Of a stretch of 56,788 bases of DNA, positions 8,758-16,217 are shown one piece after another. The DNA is taken from NCBI RefSeq assembly GCF_000308535.1, contig NZ_BAFW01000257.1:1-56788 (forward strand), in the 5' to 3' direction. Source of the DNA: Nocardia cerradoensis NBRC 101014. GTDB taxonomy: Bacteria > Actinomycetota > Actinomycetes > Mycobacteriales > Mycobacteriaceae. Each line of letters begins with the position of its first letter. Positions within the stretch are counted from its first letter, which is position 1. The position numbers were made by a program, and so were the translations under genes. The notes below the pieces were generated by a model. It was not told the DNA's origin. It saw nothing but the letters and a program-made list of their open reading frames with translations, and made no database searches.

Positions 8758-9540
8758 TCAGTGGCAGGGAACGCCCGGCTGCGCCTGCATCGCAGCAGCG
8801 GCAAGCAGCTGGTCCAGAGCGCGCTCGACGTCTTCCTTCCACAGATGATCGCTGTCGAGTTCCAGCCGCAGGCGCGGGAATCGGTGATGTTGGGCCACCA
8901 CCGAGAATCCGACATCCTCGAGGAAGTCCGCATCGATCATGCAGCTTTCGGGCGAGCAGGCGCTGTTGGCCTTCTGCCGCGGCGCGGAGGCGATACCGTG
9001 GCCCGGCGAATCGATGCGCTCCATGAAGAACATGGACCGCACTCCACGGGCCGGCAACGCGGTCGCTGCCGGATCGGTACGAATCCCGAAGGCCTCGATC
9101 GCTCGCACACCTCGGCGCATCAGATCGCCGACGACGGCCTGAATCAGCCGATGGGCAATATCTCCATCATTGTGCGGCGGTTCGGCCCGCAGCGTGGTCA
9201 GCAGGACCGCGTCCGGGCTCACGGGGGAGGTGGGGAACAGTGCCGCGCGCGGAACCACACTGGGCGGCGAATACAGCGCACATCCGGCCGGCTGACCGTC
9301 GACAACAGCGATCTGCCCGCACGATCCCCATTCGAGCATCACCGTTGACAACCACGCCTCCTTTTCGAAGACGGGGTCGCTGAATTCACGGGAATCTGCC
9401 GCCACGGCCGGGTCGATCTCCCAGAACACGCATCGACGCGCATGTGCCGGAAGTTTGTCCAGTCCGCCGAGGGTTAGTGCGGTCACGCTGGTCGACACCG
9501 CTCTGCTCAGCCTCCAGCTTTCCGATTCATCTATGCTCAC
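8758..9540 (-). CDS. GNAT-like acetyltransferase family protein (Rv3916c-like)
   Basis: A 260-aa soluble protein. The opening TLGGLDKLPAHARRCVFWE and the central GQIAVVDGQPAGCALYSP strand resemble the conserved actinobacterial protein encoded beside parB (Rv3916c), placed in the GNAT fold. A helix around HRLIQAVVGDLMRRGVRAIEA fits the acetyl-CoA-binding region, but no canonical Q/RxxGxG/A loop is obvious, so activity is uncertain. The substrate is unknown. The start is a GTG at 9540 with only a weak ribosome site; an internal GTG at the VSTSVTAL segment is a plausible alternative. It converges on cwlM and is divergent from nothing, the parB stop lying 150 bp to its right. Confidence 0.75.
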   Translation of the reverse strand: MSIDESESWRLSRAVSTSVTALTLGGLDKLPAHARRCVFWEIDPAVAADSREFSDPVFEKEAWLSTVMLEWGSCGQIAVVDGQPAGCALYSPPSVVPRAALFPTSPVSPDAVLLTTLRAEPPHNDGDIAHRLIQAVVGDLMRRGVRAIEAFGIRTDPAATALPARGVRSMFFMERIDSPGHGIASAPRQKANSACSPESCMIDADFLEDVGFSVVAQHHRFPRLRLELDSDHLWKEDVERALDQLLAAAAMQAQPGVPCH

Positions 9541-9690
9541 GCCGCATCAACATCTTCTCGCCAGCAAGAATATGCGATCAAAGCGAACGCCTCATTTCCC
9601 ATCCCTTATCGATCGCGGCACATTCGGATCGGCGCGAAAAACAGCGGTGTCACAGTGACGTTTCTCGCCGAACCCCAGGGGTCTGTCTCG

Positions 9691-10692
9691 TCAGAGCTGT
9701 TGTTGCTCCATCAGCCCGACAATGCGCTCCAGATCGTCGACCGAACCGAACTCGACAACGATCCTGCCCTTCTTCTTGCCCATACTCACCGTCACCCTGG
9801 TGTCGAACGAATTGGCCAATCGCTCGGCGACCTTGTCCAACCCCGGTGCGTAAATCTGCCTCCGCTTCGGCGTCGGCTTCACTTCGTCTTCGGGGTAGCG
9901 GTTCGCGAGAGTGACGGCCTCCTCGGTCGCACGAACCGACAACCCCTCGGCGACGATGCGTTCGGCCAACCGCTCCTGCGCCTCGGCGCCCGCTTCCAAC
10001 CCGAGCAGGGCACGAGCATGTCCGGCGGAGAGCACGCCGGCCGCGACTCGTCGCTGCACCGGAATCGGCAACTTCAACAGGCGAATCATATTCGTGACGA
10101 CCGGTCGGGATCGGCCGATTCGGTTCGCCAGTTCCTCGTGGGTGACGCCGAATTCCTCCAGCAGCTGCTGATAGGCCGCCGCCTCTTCGAGCGGATTCAG
10201 CTGCACCCGGTGGATGTTCTCCAGCAGCGCATCGCGCAGCATGGCGTCGTCGGTGGTTTCCCGCACGATCGCCGGAATGGTCTCCAGGCCGGCTTCCTGG
10301 CAGGCTCGCCATCGCCGTTCACCCATCACCAGCTGATAGCGCGGAGTGGGGGAGGACTCCAGTACCCGCACCACGATCGGCTGCATCAGGCCGAATTCCC
10401 GCACCGAATGGACGAGTTCGGCGAGCGCATCCTCTTCGAAGACCTGCCGCGGCTGCTTCGGATTGCGCTCGATCTGATCCGGCGGAATCTCCCGATATAC
10501 CGCTCCGGCACCCGACTCCTCGGCCGCATCGGGAACCCGATGCAGATAGGCCGACGCGGGATGCGGGCCGATCGGATCGAGTCCGATCACCGCATTGGCT
10601 GCCGCACTTCCGAGTCCCTGCACATCGGCAGGACCGGTCGGAATCAACGCGGCTAGTCCGCGCCCCAAGCCACCCTTCTTCGCCTGACTCAT
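9691..10692 (-). CDS. parB: Chromosome-partitioning protein ParB
   Basis: A 333-aa ParB/Spo0J CTPase clamp that loads at parS and spreads to form the origin partition complex. The N-terminal GLGRGLAALIP motif binds ParA. The CTP-binding domain includes ERNPKQPRQVF and the GERRWRAC motif. The parS-binding helix-turn-helix is around IGRSRPVVTNMIRLLKLP, and a C-terminal dimerisation domain ends the protein. The start at 10692 is chosen because the conserved MSQAKKGGLGRG N-terminus begins there; upstream codons read into parA. It lies 4 bp downstream of parA, so the two are one operon. Five parS-like sites occur in the window. Confidence 0.97.
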   Translation of the reverse strand: MSQAKKGGLGRGLAALIPTGPADVQGLGSAAANAVIGLDPIGPHPASAYLHRVPDAAEESGAGAVYREIPPDQIERNPKQPRQVFEEDALAELVHSVREFGLMQPIVVRVLESSPTPRYQLVMGERRWRACQEAGLETIPAIVRETTDDAMLRDALLENIHRVQLNPLEEAAAYQQLLEEFGVTHEELANRIGRSRPVVTNMIRLLKLPIPVQRRVAAGVLSAGHARALLGLEAGAEAQERLAERIVAEGLSVRATEEAVTLANRYPEDEVKPTPKRRQIYAPGLDKVAERLANSFDTRVTVSMGKKKGRIVVEFGSVDDLERIVGLMEQQQL

Positions 10693-10696
10693 CGGC

Positions 10697-11752
10697 CTAC
10701 CGACCCCTTTCCTGTGCTGCACCAGCCGTACCGACCGCAGCGCCTTCTTGGCCCGGCGTCGCTCGGCTCTGGACGACGGCCGAGCGGGCCGCGATCTCCC
10801 GCCCCGCATCGAGATAGCTCATCGCGCCGCGGGAACCAGGATCGTAATCGAGCACGGTCATGCCGTAGCCCGGCGCCTCGGAAACCTTGACGCTGCGCGG
10901 AATCACCGAGCGCAGCACGGCGTCACCGAAGTGGCCGCGAACCTCTTCGGCAACCTGGTCGGCGAGTTTGGTCCGGCCGTCGTACATGGTGAGGACGACG
11001 GTCGAGACGTGCAGTTCGGGATTCAGATGTGCCTGCACCAGACCGATATTGCGCAGCAGCTGGCCGACGCCCTCCAGCGCGTAGTACTCACACTGGATCG
11101 GGATCATCACTTCCTTGGCCGCCACCATCGCGTTGACGGTGAGCAGGCCGAGAGAAGGCGGGCAGTCGATCATGACGTAGTCGATGTCGTAGCCCGCCAG
11201 GTTGGCCTCTTGGATGGCGGCTTTCAATCGACCCTCACGGGCGACCATGGAGACCAATTCGATTTCGGCGCCCGCGAGATCGATCGTCGCCGGAATGCAG
11301 AGCAGGCGTTCGTTGTGCGGGCTGCGCTGGATCGCGTCCTGCACCGAGATCTCACCGATCAGCAGTTCGTAACTCGACGGCACACCCGAGTGATGCTCCA
11401 CGCCGAGCGCGGTGCTGGCATTGCCCTGAGGGTCGAGATCGATGACGAGCACCGTCATCCCCTGCAGCGCCAGTGCGGCAGCGAGATTCACGGCCGTCGT
11501 CGTCTTACCGACGCCGCCCTTCTGATTGGCGATGGTGATGATGCGTTGCTCGCGAGGCTTGGGGAGGTTGAGCGAGCCGGGGTGCAGGACCTGGCTGGCG
11601 CGATGGGCCTCGGCCGCGATGGGGGTTTCGGCGGCGGAGATATTTCCGAATGCGGTCTTGGCGAATTCATCTCCCTCGAGGCCACCGCTGTCCAGCATTC
11701 CGGGCACCCGGGACGTTGTTTCCCGTGAAACATTCGCCGGACGGTTCGACAT
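10697..11752 (-). CDS. parA: Chromosome-partitioning ATPase ParA
   Basis: A 351-aa ParA/Soj ATPase that drives origin segregation with ParB. The deviant Walker A is KGGVGKTTT at residues 78-86, with VLVIDLDPQGNAS and VMIDCPPSLGLL further on. The start at 11752 has TTAGGAG eight bases upstream. The first 60 residues form a poorly conserved extension. Residues NVSRETT in that extension are encoded by a parS site (11717-11732), so ParB can bind inside its partner's gene. It is followed immediately by parB and preceded by a 253-bp gap with a second parS. Confidence 0.97.
   Translation of the reverse strand: MSNRPANVSRETTSRVPGMLDSGGLEGDEFAKTAFGNISAAETPIAAEAHRASQVLHPGSLNLPKPREQRIITIANQKGGVGKTTTAVNLAAALALQGMTVLVIDLDPQGNASTALGVEHHSGVPSSYELLIGEISVQDAIQRSPHNERLLCIPATIDLAGAEIELVSMVAREGRLKAAIQEANLAGYDIDYVMIDCPPSLGLLTVNAMVAAKEVMIPIQCEYYALEGVGQLLRNIGLVQAHLNPELHVSTVVLTMYDGRTKLADQVAEEVRGHFGDAVLRSVIPRSVKVSEAPGYGMTVLDYDPGSRGAMSYLDAGREIAARSAVVQSRATPGQEGAAVGTAGAAQERGR
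11717..11732. promoter_or_regulatory. parS site inside parA start region
   Basis: TGTTTCCCGTGAAACA, one central base different from the actinobacterial consensus TGTTTCACGTGAAACA. It lies in codons 7-13 of parA, where it is read as NVSRETT. Confidence 0.85.
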
Positions 11753-11982
11753 ACAGGCTCCTAACCCCGAGAACTTCAGACACGTGCCCAGGCAGCACCG
11801 GCGCCGCATGGCTCGAACAAGCAGAACGCGGAGCTGCCGGGAACCGCGAAACCGCGCGCTCACGCTCGACGACAACTAGCTTGCCAGCACCGGCCAGAAT
11901 ACGGAAGTTGAACCGCGGCAATCACTATGCGACACGCGCGGAATGACTCGTCGCGAGCGTCGCATGCGGCTTCGCTGGGCGT

Positions 11983-11998
11983 TGTTTCACATGAAACA
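11983..11998. promoter_or_regulatory. parS site between rsmG and parA
   Basis: TGTTTCACATGAAACA, differing from the consensus by one base. The inverted repeat extends to 20 bp (11981-12000) with a single mismatch. It sits in the parAB promoter gap, so bound ParB may also affect parAB transcription. Confidence 0.88.
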
Positions 11999-12005
11999 AC
12001 CAAAG

Positions 12006-12752
12006 TTACTGTGCGCGTCGGGCGCGTCGATTCGCTTCCTTGTTCGCCCGCTTCTCCGCGCGCGGGACACGCTCCACGCTGAGCACCACGGTCGGGGGTG
12101 TCACGATCCCGACGCCGCATTCGAGGATCTGCGCGTGGCCGGCGCCGGCGCGCGCCAATTCCACCCGATCACGCTCGAGCTCCTCGGCGACACTGGATCC
12201 CTTGAGCGCCAACATATGGCCGTGTTCATGGATGAGCGGCAGGGACCACTTCGCCAATTTCCCGAGGGGGGCGACCGCACGAGAAGTCACGTAATCCGCG
12301 CCGCCCGCTTCCTTCCGGACGTCCGGCTGTTCGGCACGCCCGCGGACCACGGTGATCTCGAGTCCGGCCGATTCGACGAACTCCGCCAGGAACTTGGTGC
12401 GCCGCAGCAGCGGCTCGACGAGTGTGATGCGGAGGTCCGGACGCGCGATGCCGAGGGGGATCCCGGGAAGTCCGGCGCCGCTGCCGATATCGACAACGGA
12501 CGCTCCGAGGGGAATCAACTCGCCCAGCACCGCGCAGTTGAGGATGTGGCGATCCCAGAGTCGCGGCACCTCCCGCGGTCCGATCAGACCGCGTTCGACG
12601 CCCGCGGTCGCCAGCGCGGCGCAGTACTGCTCGGCCAGCGGAAGGCGATCGCCGAACACCTCGGCCGCCACCGCGGGCGGCGTCAGATCGACCGAGTCAC
12701 CGCCGGGGGAGTGCTGAGGTGTGGCACCCGCGCCTCGTTCCACGTGAAACAT
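12006..12752 (-). CDS. rsmG: 16S rRNA (guanine527-N7)-methyltransferase RsmG
   Basis: Rossmann-fold SAM methyltransferase (GidB) of 248 aa that methylates G527 of 16S rRNA; loss gives low-level streptomycin resistance in many bacteria. The SAM motif VVDIGSGAGLPGIPLGI is clear, followed by ITLVEPLLRRTKFL. The start at 12752 gives the N-terminus MFHVER, encoded by a parS site. A GTG at 12746 has GGAAGG nine bases upstream and may be the real start, because the ATG abuts that ribosome site with no spacing. It lies between khpB and parA, its conserved origin-proximal place. Confidence 0.95.
   Translation of the reverse strand: MFHVERGAGATPQHSPGGDSVDLTPPAVAAEVFGDRLPLAEQYCAALATAGVERGLIGPREVPRLWDRHILNCAVLGELIPLGASVVDIGSGAGLPGIPLGIARPDLRITLVEPLLRRTKFLAEFVESAGLEITVVRGRAEQPDVRKEAGGADYVTSRAVAPLGKLAKWSLPLIHEHGHMLALKGSSVAEELERDRVELARAGAGHAQILECGVGIVTPPTVVLSVERVPRAEKRANKEANRRARRAQ
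12736..12751. promoter_or_regulatory. parS site overlapping rsmG start
   Basis: CGTTCCACGTGAAACA has the invariant CACGTG core and a full right arm; the left arm carries mismatches. On the coding strand it supplies the first codons of rsmG (MFHVER), a placement common in actinobacteria. Confidence 0.85.
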
Positions 12753-12786
12753 CCTTCCGGACCGTCGAAATCCATCAACACAAAGA

Positions 12787-12821
12787 GTAGGGCCCCCGGT
12801 CCGATGAACCGGGGGCCCTAC
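12787..12821 (-). terminator. Terminator-like hairpin downstream of khpB
   Basis: A 14-bp GC-rich stem (12787-12800 with 12808-12821, seven-base loop), followed on the minus strand by CTCTTTGTG. It lies between the khpB stop and the rsmG start and may attenuate read-through from the rpmH-khpB operon into rsmG. Confidence 0.7.
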
Positions 12822-12839
12822 CTTACCCATTCGACATTC

Positions 12840-13412
12840 TCAGGCCGGGATCACGACCACGTGCCGGTTGGGCTCGACACCTTCACTCTCGCTCGCGACA
12901 CCGTCCACGGCCGCCACGGCATCGTGAACGATCTTGCGTTCGAACGGAGTCATCGCCGCCAGAGATTCGGGCTTACCCGATTCCGCCACCCGCCGCGCCG
13001 CATCGGTTCCGAGGGCGCTCAGCTCCTCGCGACGCTTGGCCCGCCACCCGGCCACGTCGAGCATCAGGCGGCTGCGCACACCGGTCGCCTGCTGCACGGC
13101 CAGTCGGGTCAACTCCTGCAGCGCATCCAGAACCTCGCCGCGCCGACCGACGAGCTTCGACAGATCCCGCCCGCCGTCGATGCTCACGACCGCTCGGTCG
13201 CCCTCGACATCCAGATCGATATCGCCGTCGAAGTCGAGAACGTCCAGCAGCTGCTCCAGATAGTCGCCCGCGATTTCACCCTCTTCGATCAACGCCTCTT
13301 CGGCATCGGTCGGATCCGGTTCGGTCGCCTCGTCGCGGTCGTCCACCGCCGCCGCATCATCCTGCACACCGAGGGCCACAGTGGCGTCCCCTCCATCGGT
13401 CTCAACAGTCAT
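12840..13412 (-). CDS. khpB: KhpB/Jag RNA-binding protein (KH + R3H)
   Basis: A 190-aa protein with an acidic N-terminal region (1-45), a KH domain containing LSKLVGRRGEVLDALQEL with the GxxG loop (here VGRRGEV), and a C-terminal R3H domain including MTPFERKIVHDAV. The family, known as Jag, SpoIIIJ-associated protein or KhpB, binds RNA and influences cell elongation and division. It corresponds to Rv3920c. AAGGAA lies before the ATG at 13412. It follows yidC by 43 bp on the same strand. Confidence 0.93.
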   Translation of the reverse strand: MTVETDGGDATVALGVQDDAAAVDDRDEATEPDPTDAEEALIEEGEIAGDYLEQLLDVLDFDGDIDLDVEGDRAVVSIDGGRDLSKLVGRRGEVLDALQELTRLAVQQATGVRSRLMLDVAGWRAKRREELSALGTDAARRVAESGKPESLAAMTPFERKIVHDAVAAVDGVASESEGVEPNRHVVVIPA

Positions 13413-13455
13413 ATGTCGTTTCCTTCAATCTGAATCATCCGTCGTATCGGATCCG

Positions 13456-14610
13456 CTAGCGACGTCGCTTCTGATTCGCTCGACCTCTGTTGCCGGATCG
13501 CTTGCGATTACCCGGCCCGGGCGACTTACCCGACGAGCCCGACTTGCCGGAGGCCGAACCGGCCTTGGCCGAAGAACTCGAACTCGTGGAGTCCGAAGTC
13601 GTGGAGGCGGCGGTGCCGTTGGTCGCGGCCGCGGACTTGTCCGCGTCGGCGGCCGACGTCTCGGCGGCGCCGGATTTCTTCTTGGCGGTCGGCTTGGCGC
13701 CGGGCTTCGGCGCGTTCTGCGCCTTCCGCTCGATCGCCTCTTCCTTCTTCTGCTGCTCTTCCTTGTCGATACGCCCGAAGACCAGATGCTGCTGCCCGTA
13801 GGTCCAGATGTTGTTGGACACCCAGTAGAGCAGGATCGCGATGGGCAGGAACGGGCCACCGACGACGACACCGAGCGGGAAGACCCACAACGCCAACTTG
13901 TTCATCAGCGCCGCTTGCGGATTCGCCGCCGCCTCCGCGCTCTGGCGTGCCACCGAGGCGCGGGCGTTGAAGTGGGTCGCGAGGCCGGCGATGATCATCA
14001 GCGGAACCGCGACGACGACCATATTCCACACATGCGGGATGCCGCCGTAATCCGCGTAGGCATCCAGGGTCGCCTTGGGGGAGGTGATCGCGGCGGAGAT
14101 CGGCGCACCGAAGATACGGGCGCTCAGGAACGACTGCACATCGTGCGCGCTGAACACGTAGTTCGGCGTCATCGCGTTCTGCTCGGGCGTCATGTGCAGC
14201 TGGCCGATACCACTACCGGTGCGGTTGAACGACCGCAGCACGTGGTACAGACCGATGAACACCGGCACCTGGGCCAGCACCGGCAGACAGCCCATCAGCG
14301 GGTTGAAGCCGTGTTCCTTCTGCAGCTTCTGCATTTCGACGGCCATCTTCTGGCGGTCGTTCTTGTACTTGCGCTGCAGTTCCTTGATCTGCGGCTGCAG
14401 TTCCTGCATCTGCCGCGTGGTGCGCACCTGTTTGACGAAGGGCTTGTACAGCACCAGGCGCAGGGTGAACACCAGGAACACCACTGCCAGCGCCCAGGCG
14501 AAACCGTTGCTGGCGCCCTTGTCGAAATCTCCGAGTCCGAAGACGAACCCGAAGATCCGGTGCCAGAACCAGAGGATCCAGGACACCGGGTAATAGATGA
14601 AGTCGAGCAC
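13456..14610 (-). CDS. yidC: Membrane protein insertase YidC
   Basis: A 384-aa YidC/OxaI insertase that places small membrane proteins into the cytoplasmic membrane, alone or with SecYEG. Hydrophobic segments appear at the N-terminus (FIYYPVSWILWFWH), around MGCLPVLAQVPVFIGLYHVL, and in two C-terminal pairs (VVVAVPLMIIAGLA; LWVFPLGVVVGGPFLPIAILLYW). The last 110 residues are a Lys/Ser/Ala-rich tail ending in RGRANQKRRR, which would contact the ribosome. It starts with GTG at 14610, 4 bp after yidD, within the conserved rpmH-rnpA-yidD-yidC-khpB string. Confidence 0.95.
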   Translation of the reverse strand: MLDFIYYPVSWILWFWHRIFGFVFGLGDFDKGASNGFAWALAVVFLVFTLRLVLYKPFVKQVRTTRQMQELQPQIKELQRKYKNDRQKMAVEMQKLQKEHGFNPLMGCLPVLAQVPVFIGLYHVLRSFNRTGSGIGQLHMTPEQNAMTPNYVFSAHDVQSFLSARIFGAPISAAITSPKATLDAYADYGGIPHVWNMVVVAVPLMIIAGLATHFNARASVARQSAEAAANPQAALMNKLALWVFPLGVVVGGPFLPIAILLYWVSNNIWTYGQQHLVFGRIDKEEQQKKEEAIERKAQNAPKPGAKPTAKKKSGAAETSAADADKSAAATNGTAASTTSDSTSSSSSAKAGSASGKSGSSGKSPGPGNRKRSGNRGRANQKRRR

Positions 14611-14614
14611 GGCT

Positions 14615-14980
14615 CTATGTACTCCCGTCGGTCGTGTCGCCGGTCACCGCGCGCGGCGACCCTTTACAAGACTTGTGTTCAGCCGCCTCGTCATGGGCCC
14701 GGCTCGTCTCGTGAGCCGCTTCGGCAGCAGCCCGTTTCCGTTCCGGAACCGGGTCCCACCCACCAGGGTGCCAGGGCGCACATTTGGCCAGACGCACGGC
14801 CGCCAATCCGAGACCGACGACCAGCCCGCGAGTACGCAGAGCCGTTACCGCGTACTCACTACAGGACGGGGTGAATCGGCACACCGGCATGCGGGTGGGG
14901 GAGACGTAGGTCCGGTACAGCTCGATCAGGAAGATCACGAGATTCGCCGGAAGCCGCGTCACCACGCGCAGGCGGTTCAT
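14615..14980 (-). CDS. yidD: Membrane protein insertion efficiency factor YidD
   Basis: A 121-aa YidD-family protein (older annotations call it a haemolysin). It has an amphipathic N-terminal segment and the signature LYRTYVSPTRMPVCRFTPSCSEYA, given here in two parts: YRTYVSPTR and CRFTPSCSEYA, then CAPWHPGG. The family assists YidC-dependent insertion at the inner face of the membrane. Its ATG overlaps the rnpA stop by four bases, showing translational coupling. The C-terminal 40 residues are a charged extension without recognisable motif. Confidence 0.93.
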   Translation of the reverse strand: MNRLRVVTRLPANLVIFLIELYRTYVSPTRMPVCRFTPSCSEYAVTALRTRGLVVGLGLAAVRLAKCAPWHPGGWDPVPERKRAAAEAAHETSRAHDEAAEHKSCKGSPRAVTGDTTDGST

Positions 14981-15417
14981 GACGCATCACTCGAAGCCAC
15001 CCGCGCGGCGGAGAGATCGAAGGACATTTTCCGCAGCGCGGAACGCAATTGCTGATCCAGCTCCGCCGAGGTCGCGGTCGCGGCACCGGGGAGGGCGCGG
15101 ATCACGACATCGGCCTCCGCCGGAAGATCGGCGACGACCCCGGCGCAGATATGACGCAGGCGGCGGGCGACGCGGTGTCGTACCACCGCGGTGCCCACCG
15201 CCTTGCTGACGATCAATCCGAAACGAGGACCACCGAAGCGCGCGAGCGATCGGACCGCCGCATCGTCGGGCCTCCCGGCATCGTCGGATCTCAGGTCCAC
15301 CGATGCCGACGGCACCACCACATGCACGACGATGTCCCGTCTCCCGACTCGTCGGCCACGTCGCACCGTCCGGGAGAAGTCGGCACGATGATGCAGCCGG
15401 TACGGCTCAGGCAACAC
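14977..15417 (-). CDS. rnpA: Ribonuclease P protein component
   Basis: A 146-aa basic protein that assists RNase P RNA in maturing tRNA 5' ends. The signature region reads SKAVGTAVVRHRVARRLRH, the actinobacterial variant of the RNR motif. The N-terminal LHHRADFSRTVRRGRR contributes to substrate binding. An insertion (about residues 35-65) makes it somewhat longer than the M. tuberculosis protein. It starts with GTG at 15417. It follows rpmH by 85 bp and overlaps yidD. Confidence 0.94.
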   Translation of the reverse strand: MLPEPYRLHHRADFSRTVRRGRRVGRRDIVVHVVVPSASVDLRSDDAGRPDDAAVRSLARFGGPRFGLIVSKAVGTAVVRHRVARRLRHICAGVVADLPAEADVVIRALPGAATATSAELDQQLRSALRKMSFDLSAARVASSDAS

Positions 15418-15502
15418 CCGAGTGTCCGAGCACGTAACGGGTGAACGGAAGCAGCGAGACGATCGACGAGTCAGGCATGGCGGCGATGCCGATGCCGTGC
15501 GA

Positions 15503-15646
15503 TCAGGCCGTCAGAGAAGCGCGGCCCTTGCGACGGCGCGCCGACACGATCGCGCGCCCGGCACGGGTGCGCATCCGGAGGCGGAAGCCGTGGACCCGCG
15601 CACGACGACGGTTGTTCGGCTGGAACGTCCGCTTGCCCTTGGCCAC
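15503..15646 (-). CDS. rpmH: 50S ribosomal protein L34
   Basis: A 47-aa basic ribosomal protein, from GTG at 15646, reading MAKGKRTFQPNNRRRARVHG and then FRLRMRTRAGRAIVSARRR. Length and sequence are typical of L34. A CTCGAGGAG ribosome site lies nine bases upstream. It heads the leftward rpmH-rnpA-yidD-yidC-khpB operon, divergent from dnaA, as in nearly all bacteria. Confidence 0.98.
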   Translation of the reverse strand: MAKGKRTFQPNNRRRARVHGFRLRMRTRAGRAIVSARRRKGRASLTA

Positions 15647-15975
15647 GGTCAACACTCCTCGAGTTGGTGGGCGCCAGGCGGCGCCCGAAGCTGTTCGGTG
15701 AAACGTATGTGGTCGCGATGAAAACTGGTCTTCATCGGCACAACGCCCATTGCGTGGTGGTCCCGCTGGATCGATGATTCGACCGGGCAGCAGGCAGCAA
15801 ACACCTCGTCAACGGGTGACTGTACGAGGGTACTGATCAGCCAGGAGAGGGTCAAACTCGGGGTCCCTCATGAGACGCCCGCCACTGAACTTCCGGCCGG
15901 CGACAGCCGTTCACCCCGGGCGACTCACCGTGCTGCCGCGACGCGCCGTCTGGACGGCGCACTCGTGAACCACCC

Positions 15976-16005
15976 TTGTCACAGCCACCGCAGACCCACT
16001 ACGAT
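15976..16005 (+). promoter_or_regulatory. Candidate dnaA promoter
   Basis: TTGTCA (15976-15981) and TACGAT (16000-16005) are separated by 18 bp, a housekeeping-sigma promoter pattern. A start near 16012 would give a roughly 205-nt leader containing the DnaA boxes at 16087-16118. Confidence 0.5.
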
Positions 16006-16086
16006 TCATAGCTAGAAGATAGCTGCAGAAGCGCAGGTCCAGGCGCTGACCGGGGGGTTGTTGCAGCGAACCACGTATCATCCCAG

Positions 16087-16118
16087 TTCTCCACATCTGT
16101 GGATAATTGTGTGGAAAG
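16087..16118. promoter_or_regulatory. DnaA-box cluster in dnaA leader
   Basis: TTCTCCACA (16087-16095, plus), TGTGGATAA (16098-16106, a perfect consensus box on the minus strand) and TGTGGAAAG (16110-16118, minus). The placement between promoter and gene suits autoregulation by DnaA or a second origin subregion. Confidence 0.8.
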
Positions 16119-16217
16119 ACCCCTGGAGTGGCATATTCGTATGGCTGACGGCCAGGCATGTCAGTGGTCGCCGACCGTTGGAGCTCCTGTCGAGTTGCTC
16201 CGGGGAGGAAATAATAC

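Larger units (their letters stand above)
15647..16217. other. rpmH-dnaA divergent intergenic region
   Basis: A 571-bp regulatory region without a credible gene. It holds the rpmH leader with a CGATGAA/TTCATCG hairpin (15716-15737), a candidate dnaA promoter at 15976-16005, three DnaA boxes at 16087-16118, and the dnaA ribosome site GGGGAGG at 16201-16207. Confidence 0.85.
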
